Shown here: one piece after another, positions 59,901 to 63,917 of the stretch
How positions within the stretch are numbered: position 1 is the first letter of the stretch
How the letters are laid out: the number at the start of each line of letters is the position of its first letter
Origin: Angiostrongylus vasorum
Taxonomy: Eukaryota; Nematoda; Chromadorea; Rhabditida; Metastrongylidae
NCBI GenBank assembly: GCA_018806985.1
Contig: JADANN010000468.1
Location: 4,820,072 to 4,884,071, forward strand
Length of the DNA: 64,000 bases
Reading direction: 5' to 3'
Notes under the pieces: model-generated
What the model was told of the DNA's origin: nothing
The model's input: only the letters and a program-made list of their open reading frames with translations
Database searches by the model: none
Position numbers and translations under genes: made by a program

Positions 59901-62413
59901 GGTCTAGTGACTACCTGTGATGAAGAGCTGACGCCACCCTATATCGAGATCCAGGGAAGAGTAAATTGTCGAAATACTGTAACAAAAGCACGAAAAAACA
60001 TTATGCATTACTGCTAATTTTTTAAACTTTTCCTGTTTTCAGATAGGTTTAAATGAGAAACTGGAGCAGACGTGGGGGCGGTTGTGTAGAGCTCTTAGTG
60101 AAAACGAAGCCAAGCTTAATGTTACTGAAGCGTTCAACACTACCATTGTCGAGGTGAAGCTAATTTAATCCTTTAAACAGGATTCTCTTCTGCTTTCATT
60201 TCTGTTCTATCTGTCTGAAAATATTACTACCGAATTTTTAGTGGAGTATGCAGTATTTATTTGCCAGTTAGCACAAAATGGGGCCAGTGTAGCGCAGCGC
60301 TCGGAGGCACCTTGCAATACACATGGGGGCGATCATTGCGCCGCCGGATTCACCCAGCCGTTCATACCTCCAAGGTCGGCAGATTGGTAGCAGACATGTC
60401 TGGGAGGGTAGCAGCACTTAGCTCGATGCATCCGTAGGTCACTGCGATCATTGTAAAGGCCACATACGTAATCAATCACCTCCAACAATGCTTAATGAAG
60501 TAGAATGCATGGCACATCCCTCAGAGACAGATAAAGGCCGAGAGCTTTATCCTTTATCCTTAGCACAAAATATGATAATAGCATGGTGAATTCAATCTCC
60601 GTTTAGCCTCCATCTAACCAGTAAAGCTGCAGGTAAATCGATTATCGATCGACACGTCTGTGTTTCAGGTGAATCACCGTATAGACGAACTTGGCCATAA
60701 AGTTAAAGAACTTCGTGATTCACGTCTCAGCCCGGAGAAGATTTGTGCGATGGAACGACGAAGGCTGGCAAATGACATTCAGGAATTACGTCATATTGCT
60801 GATATGCTGATCGCTCAAGTTAACGCTAATCATAAGTGAGTCATTTTTAATGAATAAAATGTGTATTTAATAGAATAACAAATAGCAAGATGCACAATTT
60901 CGTCACTAGACTCGTTCTAACATCTCTTATGAGCTCATCCCATTGAGATTCGTCATTAATAGCGATTATTACCGTAACGAAGTTATTTAATCTTTCTGTT
61001 GCAAAGTTTGCCGCTATTACTGTACTGTACTGAGTCGTACAACTAATTTGTGTAATTACGAAGGAAGTTTGCTCCAGTGTCTTCATTTTCCTTTGATATT
61101 AAGGTAATCTCGATGTTTTGCCCAGAGCCTTTAACTAGGAACTTCATGTTGCAAGAAAATCGCCGGAAGAAAAATTGAAGACTTCTGGTAGTTGCGAAAT
61201 ATAACTTCAACGAAGCTGAGATATTTGCAAAACTCTGGACCGCAGGTGCCTATGGTGGGCAAAAGATCGATAGAACTAGCTGAGAGACACGCGAAACGAA
61301 AGACCCGCATGATGTGGTGGTGAACGCGTTACTCCCCGGAAAAGACAATAGCGCGTTCATTCCCCACCATAGGCACTTGCGGTCCAGAGTTTTGCAAATA
61401 TTTCAGCTTCGTTGAAATTATATTTCGCAATATACCCTACCATTAAGAACAGTAGGCAGTAAATAAAAAAGGTTAAAACTTCTGGTAGTATTATAGGTTT
61501 TTCTCATTCGATTCGCAACTCCCCGTTGAGCACTAGATATACTCTGCCTGCTTAATGTACATAGATAAAATCACGCTTTTACCTAGAGCTGTACTTCTTT
61601 TAAAGTTCAGCTGACTGTTTTTTATGAATTGATATTCCGAACTGTCCGCCTAGGTATGTTAAACAAGCATGAGCTCAGCACGTCCATTTAGGCTCTGTTG
61701 GAGCAGATGAGAGGTTTATTTGTTGTGTTCAACTTTTACCTTATTCCTATCTGCTGTTCAGTTACTTGGTTGTATGCTCTTGCCTCTCTTCTAGTACGAT
61801 GGAATACACATATGCACCAACACACCATGAGACAGTCTGAAGCAGAACGGACAGGAAGTACATATTTCGAATCCCCCTGCATTACCAATTTAAGCAAATG
61901 GTTGCTCATGTTTATCGTTCGATGTGTCACTCGGCAACTTTAAGCACCTTCGTGTCTAACTCCTACAAGAGAAAGACCCATCAATTTATGAATATATGAT
62001 ATGATTATCATTTGTGTCATTGTAATTGTTACGTTTTAAGAGACCAATAATCCGATAATTGCAGTGCCACTGCTGAAGTTCGTCAAGCAACGACGGCATC
62101 GATCCGAAGTAAAGTAGACGGCGTTGAAGCAGCCCATCGCCAAATGGACAGTCTATTCATCGAAAGCGTTGAACCAGCTCGTAGTCAGTCGTTGTACAAG
62201 TTGAGTGAGCAGTCGTCCACATCTCCTGACGAAAATCCACGTTCGTACTACCATGTCACCAACATTTCTCGACGACCATCCTCCGGCAGTAATATTGCAG
62301 CGCATTCGGCGTTGAATTCCGTGAATGACAATCGTTCCTGGCGCAGCCATGAATTCGTTCGTGAGACCAATTTGGGTAGTATTCGACTCAGTGACACGGA
62401 GAGCTACTTGTAA
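24509..62413 (+). CDS. SESTD1: SESTD1 homolog: SEC14-domain and spectrin-repeat protein (multi-exon gene)
   Basis: Twenty exons were traced across 38 kb: an N-terminal SEC14-like lipid-binding domain (exons 1-5), a helical region with three spectrin-type repeats, and a Ser-rich C-terminal tail. Residue landmarks shared with vertebrate SESTD1 include a DGRK motif after a hydrophobic strand, a KPD/QPDKF-type motif, an IEPCQL-like segment (here [14 protein letters not shown]), WIEGPG in spectrin repeat 1, [10 protein letters not shown] and WLEELH, then [14 protein letters not shown]1 binds phospholipids and is a scaffold linked to TRPC channels, Rho and planar-polarity signalling; that role here is by homology. 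Most introns join in phase. Exceptions: a one-base frameshift in exon 5, and two phase mismatches (35,680 to 39,358 and 39,483 to 41,380) where short exons probably went unseen. Trio/Kalirin and MCF2-type proteins share this layout, but no DH/PH domain follows. Confidence 0.88.
24855..25160 (+). repeat. SINE family D copy in SESTD1-like intron 1
   Basis: A-box-like AACGCATTGGTTAGTGAT and B-box GTTCGATGCC at the 5' end, then the D body to TGCTGGGATCTGCACAGTAG. Confidence 0.65.
25372..25705 (-). repeat. SINE family D copy, inverted, in intron 1
   Basis: Reverse copy, from CTACTGTGCAGATCCCAGCA to the B-box (CAGAATCGAAC reversed) near 25,650. It faces the forward D copy 210 bp upstream. Confidence 0.7.
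25925..25999 (+). CDS. SESTD1: SESTD1-like exon 2 (SEC14 start)
   Basis: Acceptor CTTTTCAG; begins with two bases completing exon 1's codon. Encodes [15 protein letters not shown], the first strand of the SEC14 domain. Donor GTGCGT, phase 1. Confidence 0.85.
26069..26244 (+). CDS. SESTD1: SESTD1-like exon 3 (SEC14)
   Basis: Acceptor GTTCTAG, only 69 bp after exon 2. Encodes the helix-strand unit ending in [19 protein letters not shown]; the DGRK motif is typical of SESTD1/Trio-type SEC14 domains. Ends in phase 0 before GTCTGT. Confidence 0.9.
26991..27098 (+). CDS. SESTD1: SESTD1-like exon 4 (SEC14)
   Basis: Acceptor GTCCTTCAG, donor GTAAGT, 36 codons in phase 0. Encodes [19 protein letters not shown], the KPD-type strand and loop of the domain. 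Confidence 0.9.
27442..27558 (+). CDS. SESTD1: SESTD1-like exon 5 (SEC14 end), frameshifted
   Basis: Acceptor TACTTCCAG. Encodes [20 protein letters not shown] and FGGTF, then a TAG at 27,523-27,525 in a run of five T. The homologous continuation ([12 protein letters not shown]) is in the next frame, so the exon carries one surplus T relative to the expected gene. Donor read as GT|GTGGTT with phase 2; a phase-0 end at 27,556 is possible. Confidence 0.8.
27600..27730 (+). repeat. SINE family D head fragment
   Basis: Only the tRNA-like head, with ATGCAGTGGTAGTAATACCG and GGTGCGACACTGTTCCCAGC; a B copy follows directly. Confidence 0.45.
27733..28010 (+). repeat. SINE family B copy (diverged)
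   Basis: TAACGCAGTGACTAGAAATG head with the body ending at AACTGGTCAATATCGAGCGC. Confidence 0.5.
28155..28547 (-). repeat. Dispersed repeat family A copy
   Basis: Full-length reverse copy, from GATACTTTAACGGCCCATTC to GAGGCGGTAAACCGTTGGG. Confidence 0.75.
28942..29072 (+). CDS. SESTD1: SESTD1-like exon 6
   Basis: Acceptor ATTCATAAG (an A-rich alternative ends at 28,959). Encodes [19 protein letters not shown], a helix, then [16 protein letters not shown]. Ends phase 1 before GTAACC. Confidence 0.75.
29187..29278 (+). CDS. SESTD1: SESTD1-like exon 7
   Basis: Acceptor TTTCTTTAG completes the split Gly codon; encodes [16 protein letters not shown] and a helix ending NKIEEIE. Donor GTAGGT, phase 0. 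A family B SINE begins only about 47 bp downstream. Confidence 0.85.
29325..29612 (+). repeat. SINE family B copy (well preserved)
   Basis: Head GGCGCGTGCGGCGCAGTGGT, B-box GATCGATCTC, body with GGCAAATTGGTACCAGACTT, tail CTTTATCCTTTACCCTTTAT. Best reference copy together with 38,779. Confidence 0.8.
29760..30306 (-). pseudogene. RTE C-terminal region
   Basis: [33 protein letters not shown] and [14 protein letters not shown] are recognisable C-terminal RTE blocks in two frames. Confidence 0.8.
30368..31502 (-). pseudogene. RTE reverse transcriptase domain, inactivated
   Basis: Contains the RT core in broken frames: [20 protein letters not shown], then [13 protein letters not shown], then [20 protein letters not shown] followed by [12 protein letters not shown]. 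The catalytic FADD is mutated to FAGD, which removes one of the two metal-binding aspartates. Frame changes occur near 31,110, 30,820 and 30,660. Family length suggests about 250 residues of RT are represented. Confidence 0.85.
32762..33005 (-). repeat. Family C foldback MITE copy
   Basis: ACTTCAATGATACTGAGATA at the left mirrors CAGCATCATTGAAGTTATAT at the right, which runs into ACCCTGCCATTAAAAAAAGA and AGGTAGTAAAATAA. Confidence 0.65.
33198..33234 (-). ncRNA. Degenerate hammerhead-like motif
   Basis: On the minus strand, CTGTGGA, AAGGCGAAATCCACC and GTAACGTCAGC occupy the core order. Two conserved core positions differ (CTGATGA and GAAA boxes), so no activity is expected. Confidence 0.3.
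33673..33709 (+). ncRNA. Degenerate hammerhead-like motif
   Basis: GGCT, CTGAGGA, GGGCGAAATCCGCC, GAGAC, GTC, AGCT. CTGANGA is satisfied, but GAAA reads GAGA. Confidence 0.35.
33865..34110 (-). repeat. Dispersed repeat family A, partial
   Basis: Reverse copy from ACACTTGGACGGCCCGTCTC to GGTTTACTCTTAGCCAGGCT. Confidence 0.65.
34260..34850 (+). repeat. SINE family D split by a family C insertion
   Basis: The D body (GGTAGCGCAGTGATAGTGAC ... GACATTCATGATGAAATG) stops near 34,490 and resumes near 34,700 (GAAATGAAAATCCTCAAGCA ... GTCGAGATCCGCACAGTAAA). Confidence 0.65.
34490..34700 (+). repeat. Family C MITE inserted in SINE D
   Basis: GATGTTGAGACATTTGCAGA at the left, AGTTTTCTATTTACC and AATATAGGCAGTAAATACGA at the right. 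Confidence 0.65.
34896..35187 (+). repeat. SINE family B copy
   Basis: Head GCGCTTGTGGCGCAGTGGTC, B-box GATCGATCC, tail CTCTATCCTTTTTTATCCTTT. Confidence 0.8.
35461..35556 (+). CDS. SESTD1: SESTD1-like exon 8
   Basis: Acceptor TTTCTTGCAG; 32 codons of charged helix ([20 protein letters not shown]), phase 0 at donor GTGAAC. Confidence 0.75.
35603..35680 (+). CDS. SESTD1: SESTD1-like exon 9
   Basis: Forty-six bp after exon 8; acceptor TTTTTTTAG, 26 codons ([20 protein letters not shown]), phase 0 at GTGTTC. Aligns with the helix just before the first spectrin repeat of SESTD1. Confidence 0.75.
35735..35880 (-). repeat. SINE family B, 5' part only
   Basis: Reverse copy ending in CCCTAACCACTGCGCACAAC; GGTATCGAACCAGC is the reversed B-box. 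Confidence 0.5.
36015..36115. repeat. (GTC/GTT)n microsatellite at the PLE edge
   Basis: About 33 trinucleotide units, GTC first and GTT later. A short CAACAACAACGACAACGACA at 37,918 is its inverted counterpart at the other end of the PLE. Confidence 0.9.
36121..36156 (-). ncRNA. Hammerhead-like motif, one core change
   Basis: On the minus strand: GGCT, CTCAGGA, AGGCGAAATCGAT, GAAAC, GTC, AGCC. Helix I (GGCT/AGCC) and the GTC cleavage triplet are intact, but CTGANGA reads CTCAGGA and helix II is weakened. Confidence 0.4.
36562..36955 (+). repeat. Dispersed repeat family A copy inside the PLE
   Basis: CCTCCCAACGGTTTACCGCC to GACGGGCCATCCAAGTATCC; a complete copy. Confidence 0.75.
37107..37235 (+). 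pseudogene. PLE GIY-YIG endonuclease fragment
   Basis: Forty-two codons to a TAA read [20 protein letters not shown] followed by [12 protein letters not shown]. The spacing of the IYLL, CxxC, EEYIGE and RIKEHLDG elements is that of the GIY-YIG endonuclease domain of Penelope-like retroelements, where the conserved YIGET, Arg and downstream Glu form the active site; the family's YIGET is YIGEM here. A stop precedes it closely and a SINE follows at 37,257, so it is only a fragment. UvrC-type GIY-YIG proteins are less likely given the PLE C-terminus that follows. Confidence 0.75.
37257..37512 (-). repeat. SINE family B copy inside the PLE
   Basis: Reverse copy; tail AAGGATAAAGGATAAAGCTC at the left, GCGCCTCCAACCACTGCGCC head at the right. 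Confidence 0.75.
37621..37698 (+). pseudogene. PLE ORF C-terminus
   Basis: Open to a TGA at 37,696-37,698: [20 protein letters not shown]. The [12 protein letters not shown] block is a C-terminal PLE signature and also appears, inverted, in the left arm. Confidence 0.65.
37873..37908 (+). ncRNA. Hammerhead ribozyme core, apparently complete
   Basis: Order: GGCT (helix I 5' strand), CTGATGA, helix II AAGCGAAATCGCC (three G-C pairs), GAAA, C, GTT (an NUH cleavage triplet), AGCC (helix I 3' strand, exact complement of GGCT). Helix III is only the palindrome ACGT, too short to close within one molecule but able to pair between two, as in the dimeric hammerheads reported for Penelope-like elements and animal retrozymes. 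This is pattern matching by eye, not a folding or cleavage result. Confidence 0.6.
38019..38225 (+). repeat. SINE family B copy
   Basis: TATAGCGCAGTAGCTGGAGG head, GATCGATCCC B-box. Confidence 0.6.
38779..39035 (+). repeat. SINE family B copy (well preserved)
   Basis: A-box TGGCGCAGTGG and B-box GATCGATCC are perfect RNA polymerase III type II promoter matches; the copy ends near GGGATTGATCAACGCCGAGA. Confidence 0.8.
39358..39483 (+). CDS. SESTD1: SESTD1-like exon (spectrin repeat 1)
   Basis: Acceptor GTTTTCTAG. Encodes [20 protein letters not shown] and [17 protein letters not shown]; the WIEGPG motif matches WLEGPG of SESTD1. Needs phase 1 on entry, while exon 9 ends in phase 0, and it exits in phase 1 while the next exon needs phase 0, so a short exon is probably missing on each side. 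Confidence 0.85.
39485..40470. other. SESTD1-like intron segment
   Basis: Non-repetitive; may contain an unseen short exon required by phase. An acceptor-flanked candidate starts at 39,633 ([13 protein letters not shown]) but does not give a clean frame. Confidence 0.3.
40473..40750 (+). repeat. SINE family B copy
   Basis: AATGTAGCACAGTTGTTAGA head and a ATCCATAAGTGGTTGATGAA distal part; diverged. Confidence 0.5.
41380..41466 (+). CDS. SESTD1: SESTD1-like exon (spectrin repeat 1)
   Basis: Acceptor TTAATTACAG, donor GTCGTA, 29 codons. Encodes the amphipathic helix [20 protein letters not shown]. Confidence 0.8.
42831..42935 (+). CDS. SESTD1: SESTD1-like exon (spectrin repeat)
   Basis: Acceptor GATGACTTCAG, donor GTAAGT, 35 codons. 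Encodes [20 protein letters not shown] and [10 protein letters not shown]. The join to the next exon aligns gaplessly with SESTD1 (EFHGVAQDL pattern). Confidence 0.85.
43865..44030 (-). repeat. Dispersed repeat family A copy (old)
   Basis: AGATCGTCATCACAAGCAGT and GTTAGACTCCCAGATGAAAC align with the reverse A copies; another A end fragment (CGATCCGTCATCACGAGTTG) lies at about 44,268-44,330. Confidence 0.4.
44399..44821 (-). CDS. Hypothetical 140-residue protein with C-terminal membrane segment
   Basis: Single open frame antisense within a SESTD1-like intron. The ATG is directly preceded on its strand by TTAGAACTTCAG, a good acceptor that could serve trans-splicing or a 5' intron. The N-terminal two thirds are polar and charged ([16 protein letters not shown]), followed by a Ser/Pro linker ([12 protein letters not shown]). 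The extreme C-terminus, [20 protein letters not shown], is a plausible single membrane helix, so the layout is that of a tail-anchored protein. No family recognised. A chance frame of this length is possible in AT-rich DNA, so it remains a candidate. Confidence 0.35.
   Translation of the reverse strand: MSKQRFTSKNPNPAIVQTNRSKHYRAYEMLTNVQGNDGLENLLLVNSKLKIINVYYRRVKDERTEVEYSASSTVLDTYAKNTSETMPKPELPSTNSSSPEIQHLMHLVETNLLLVGKNVKIPTIVIYSVLAAAVILQIRV
44857..44922. repeat. (TA)n microsatellite
   Basis: Thirty-three uninterrupted TA units. Confidence 0.95.
45283..45655 (+). repeat. Dispersed repeat family A copy
   Basis: CTTCCCAACGGTTTACCGCC to GACGGCCCATTCAAGTATCA; full length. Confidence 0.75.
45895..46280. 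repeat. Family C foldback MITE copy
   Basis: Left arm GATGCTGAGATGCAAAACTC, right arm GGAGTTTTGCAAACATTTCA; ends CCTGCCATGAAAAAGAATGG. Confidence 0.65.
46530..46905. repeat. Family C foldback MITE with long near-perfect arms
   Basis: Left arm about 46,600-46,730 and right arm about 46,775-46,903 are inverted copies: CAAAACTCTGGACCGCAGGT on the left, ACCTGTGGTCGGAGTTTTG on the right. The left end keeps TTTATTGCCTACTATTTTTA, while the right terminus is missing, cut off next to the exon at 46,925. Confidence 0.8.
46925..47039 (+). CDS. SESTD1: SESTD1-like exon (spectrin repeat)
   Basis: Acceptor TATTCATTCAG, chosen because it keeps phase 0 and gives a gapless match ([15 protein letters not shown]). 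Ends phase 1 before GTAAGT. A foldback MITE ends about 20 bp upstream of the acceptor. Confidence 0.85.
47484..47643 (+). CDS. SESTD1: SESTD1-like exon (spectrin repeat)
   Basis: Acceptor TTGATTTAAG. Encodes [20 protein letters not shown] and [12 protein letters not shown]; exits in phase 2 at GTTCAT. The next exon is 8.6 kb away, beyond the BEL element, and completes the Arg codon. Confidence 0.8.
47956..49359 (-). repeat. BEL 3' LTR (left copy)
   Basis: On the + strand it starts TGTAACGGCTAGTTAGCGGC and ends GAGAGAAGTTCTCTATA, preceded by GCTCA. In element orientation this is the 3' LTR. Contains no convincing gene. Confidence 0.95.
49360..49376 (-). promoter_or_regulatory. BEL polypurine tract candidate
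   Basis: Minus-strand AAGGCGGGCGGGTG abuts the 3' LTR; purine-rich but short. Confidence 0.4.
49566..51230 (-). pseudogene. BEL integrase
   Basis: HHCC zinc-binding motif ([15 protein letters not shown] ... CIQCQK), first catalytic Asp in GIDYFGPI, a second Asp in the SDNAS region read after a frame break in A7 at 50,511-50,517 (+1), and the catalytic Glu in [13 protein letters not shown]. The C-terminus ends at a stop near 49,566. The linker to RNase H breaks in T5 at 51,234-51,238 (one base short). Confidence 0.9.
51225..51905 (-). pseudogene. BEL RNase H domain
   Basis: Picks up at [20 protein letters not shown] directly after the RT remnant, then, after a T6 break (51,794-51,799, +1), [31 protein letters not shown] and [15 protein letters not shown]. 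These are BEL RNase H and connection landmarks; the Asp and Glu of SDSE belong to the active site. Confidence 0.85.
51905..52291 (-). pseudogene. BEL RT N-terminal remnant
   Basis: Contains the pre-RT linker and fingers: [32 protein letters not shown], and after a T6 break (52,034-52,039, +1) [11 protein letters not shown] and [20 protein letters not shown]. It stops at the end of the fingers; the palm with the catalytic aspartates is absent. Confidence 0.85.
52242..53200 (-). pseudogene. BEL aspartic protease region
   Basis: Catalytic motif [12 protein letters not shown], the Asp-Thr/Ser-Gly signature of retroelement proteases, followed by a DUF1758-like stretch and ILLGSDQLW. Upstream linker frames break at T5 53,237-53,241 and T4 53,066-53,069 (each one base short). 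The frame ends at a +1 in a G5 run (52,265-52,269). Confidence 0.85.
53209..54560 (-). pseudogene. BEL Gag, three-part frame
   Basis: N-terminal coiled region from ATG 54,558-54,560, then the DUF1759-type block [20 protein letters not shown]. The frame breaks in a GGG run at 53,949-53,951 (+1) and in a T5 run at 53,740-53,744 (+1). The third part carries zinc-knuckle-like clusters ([40 protein letters not shown]). Gag forms the particle and binds element RNA. Confidence 0.85.
54681..54700 (-). promoter_or_regulatory. BEL primer-binding site candidate
   Basis: On the minus strand, directly after the 5' LTR, TGGTGCATTGGTCGCTTGAA. The first 14 bases resemble the complement of a tRNA-Gly 3' end plus CCA. 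Confidence 0.55.
54701..56103 (-). repeat. BEL 5' LTR (right copy)
   Basis: Same termini as the left LTR and followed by GCTCA. One base shorter because of a G-run difference near 55,697. In element orientation this is the 5' LTR and should hold its promoter. Confidence 0.95.
56226..56307 (+). CDS. SESTD1: SESTD1-like exon (spectrin repeat)
   Basis: Acceptor TTCTCTTCAG, donor GTCTTG. Encodes [19 protein letters not shown], nearly the SESTD1 sequence CEDMVDVRRLKMLQ; phase 0 at the end. Confidence 0.92.
56921..57170 (+). repeat. SINE family B copy
   Basis: TGTAGCGCAGTAGTTAAGAG head, GATCGATCCC B-box, CAAGGATTTATCAAAGTCGA end. Confidence 0.6.
57806..57928 (+). CDS. SESTD1: SESTD1-like exon (spectrin repeat)
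   Basis: Acceptor ATACTTTAAG, donor GTGAGT, 41 codons. Encodes [20 protein letters not shown], matching the AVEWLSELLDALLKTH region of SESTD1. Confidence 0.9.
58238..58318 (+). CDS. SESTD1: SESTD1-like exon (spectrin repeat)
   Basis: Acceptor TTGTTGCAG, donor GTCTGT, 27 codons. Starts [20 protein letters not shown], matching STYDYGRQLLQATVVL. Confidence 0.92.
59062..59280 (-). CDS. Weak candidate ORF, antisense in an intron
   Basis: Seventy-two codons, acidic in the middle ([20 protein letters not shown]), no family recognised, no splice support. Listed only because its composition is protein-like. Confidence 0.18.
   Translation of the reverse strand: MCACRLGGPSVKRVEVYVASTSSIDKFKQFIDYEMEVEEVMSEVDYQYGKAAKENDSKGNDFLLPCSCILME
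60043..60153 (+). CDS. SESTD1: SESTD1-like exon (spectrin repeat)
   Basis: Acceptor CTGTTTTCAG, donor GTGAAG, 37 codons. Encodes [20 protein letters not shown], matching the LNRVWKQF region. Confidence 0.9.
60280..60560 (+). repeat. SINE family B copy
   Basis: AGTGTAGCGCAGCGCTCGGA head, body with GGCAGATTGGTAGCAGACAT, tail CTTTATCCTTTATCCTTAG. Confidence 0.7.
60669..60835 (+). CDS. SESTD1: SESTD1-like exon
   Basis: Acceptor TGTTTCAG, donor GTGAGT, phase 2 at the end. Encodes a charged helix, [20 protein letters not shown] and [12 protein letters not shown]. Confidence 0.88.
61195..61480. repeat. Family C foldback MITE copy
   Basis: Left arm (GAAATATAACTTCAACGAAG, CAAAACTCTGGACCGCAGGT) is mirrored at the right (GGTCCAGAGTTTTGCAAATA, CTTCGTTGAAATTATATTTC), ending in CAGTAGGCAGTAAATAAAAA. 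Confidence 0.8.
62065..62413 (+). CDS. SESTD1: SESTD1-like terminal exon
   Basis: Acceptor ATAATTGCAG; the first base completes a split Asn codon. About 115 codons: a last helix ([17 protein letters not shown]), then a Ser/Arg/Asn-rich tail ending [11 protein letters not shown] and TAA at 62,411-62,413. The last three residues (S-Y-L) fit a class I PDZ-ligand pattern. Confidence 0.9.
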
Positions 62414-62598
62414 AGAAGATTTCCGTCGTAAGTGTTTCAGACTCCACAGTTTTTTCAGAGTCCCTTTTATAGTCTGCATGCATGTAGATTGTATGAGCAT
62501 CGATCACGATGAAGAAGAGACGCGATGCCAATCGATACGCCCACGATTGTAGTATCTGTCTATTGTTTCTACTTCAGAAACAATAACAACGCTCATTA

Positions 62599-62810
62599 AA
62601 TAAACGGGCATTTCATGGATGAGTATTCATTAATTCTTGACCACGTAGACTTTTCCTCTCACGAAAACGAGTAGCTCTGGTAAAGAAATTATTTGTTTGA
62701 ATATTTATGCTCATATTGTTATGCGGAATTTCTTTCTACCACTATTCCAGTTTGTCCGGTTGTAATATTAAGGAAGTTTTATTCGCAATAAAATGCTATT
62801 CAATAAAACT
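62599..62810 (+). promoter_or_regulatory. Candidate polyadenylation signals of the SESTD1-like gene
   Basis: Hexamers ATTAAA/AATAAA occur at about 62,598-62,603 and as AATAAAA at 62,788 and 62,806, 185-395 bp after the stop. Which is used is unknown. Confidence 0.45.
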
Positions 62811-62979
62811 CAGCAGTTGTGTTTGTAGTGTTTTCATGTGTGTATGCACATATATAGGTCTGTCCATATGCGAACGCGTTTTCGTTTTCACATTTTATGA
62901 ATAGCTCGTGAATGTAACACTTCAACAATTATTTACACACCTAAAACAGACGCAGCATTGGACGTGACGAAAATGTATA

Positions 62980-63120
62980 AAAAGGATAAAGCTCTCGGCG
63001 TTGACCAATCCCTGAGGAATACGCCATGTATTTGACTTCATTAAGCATCGTTGGAGGCAATTGAATGCACATCTCACCTTTACAATGAATCACGGTGGCC
63101 CACCGAAGCATCGAGACGGT
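62980..63120 (-). repeat. SINE family B, 3' part
   Basis: AAAAGGATAAAGCTCTCGGC tail through the CACGGTGGCCCACCGAAGCA block. Confidence 0.65.
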
Positions 63121-63617
63121 AAGAGAATTTTCCACATAGCCGAACTAGCACGAGGTTAGCACAAACTTTAGTTCGGTTAATGTATCGGCGCAGTCGCCTT
63201 CCACAGAGCTGCGTTGATGTGAGTGCATGATCCACAGTTGCTCGTCGTCACGATGTGATTGTTCGTTGTTATGCGAATGTTAAAGAATAACCAACAGAAC
63301 CTCGCTAAGAGAGCACCCAATTTCCGAACAACTGCAGTGTCGATTATTCAACTTTACCTTAAATAGCCGCTAGCGATTAGACGTACAGTGACTTAAATAG
63401 CTTTATGTGACTTTTTTTATTTTTGTTTCTGTTTCGTTTTATGTGTTATTATTTTTTGTTCATCTTCTTTATTTCACTCCCTTCGCATACGATTCAATGA
63501 TCTAATTGTTTAGCACCATTAAACATTAAGGGCCTTTATCTAATACTGAAATGCTTTGCAATGAAGTTCTTAACATTGGGTACACGAAAAATCAGCTTTC
63601 ACTAGTCGTAAAGGACG

Positions 63618-63765
63618 CTAATGCCGATCGATAAGCATTGGTTCAGCTGTTTTCTTGTCATTCCCCTTTGATCCGACTTCTTGTTTTCGGATTCGTTCAG
63701 AAATGATGTCCATATGTGCTCCTTCGTATTCAATGTAGTGTGGAAGCAGATAAAGTTCAATCTCT
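63618..63765 (-). CDS. Probable terminal exon of a convergent gene
   Basis: On the minus strand, acceptor AGAAATTTCAG is followed by 48 codons to a TAG at 63,618-63,620. The peptide is strongly protein-like: EIELYLLPHYIEYEGAHMDI, then a basic/charged end with KGNDKKTAEPMLIDRH. An alternative acceptor (AATCATAG) keeps the same frame. A possible upstream exon (63,807-63,835, after TTTTGCAG) does not join in phase. Family not recognised. The gene would run toward the SESTD1-like gene, tail to tail. Confidence 0.5.
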
Positions 63766-63853
63766 CTGAAATTTCTCTATGATTTTCATCGAAAACGACG
63801 ACCATGAACGGAAATGACTAGTCGCTCCTGCAAAACAAATCACTCTTATTGAT

Positions 63854-63917
63854 CGATTTGCGTCAACAATCAATGTGCGCATTTTCGATTTGCGTCAACA
63901 ATCAATGTGCGCATTTT
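63854..63917. repeat. 32-bp exact tandem duplication
   Basis: The unit beginning CGATTTGCGTCAACAATCAA and ending GTGCGCATTTT occurs twice in a row with no difference. Confidence 0.95.

Larger units (their letters stand above)
62414..63617. other. Intergenic gap between convergent genes
   Basis: Holds the 3' flank of the SESTD1-like gene and a partial SINE B (about 62,980-63,120, minus). Nothing else recognised. Confidence 0.5.

Noticed and set aside
25925..62413. Assignment to Trio/UNC-73 (SEC14 plus spectrin)
   Set aside because: SEC14 and spectrin landmarks fit SESTD1 better, and the gene ends without DH/PH domains.
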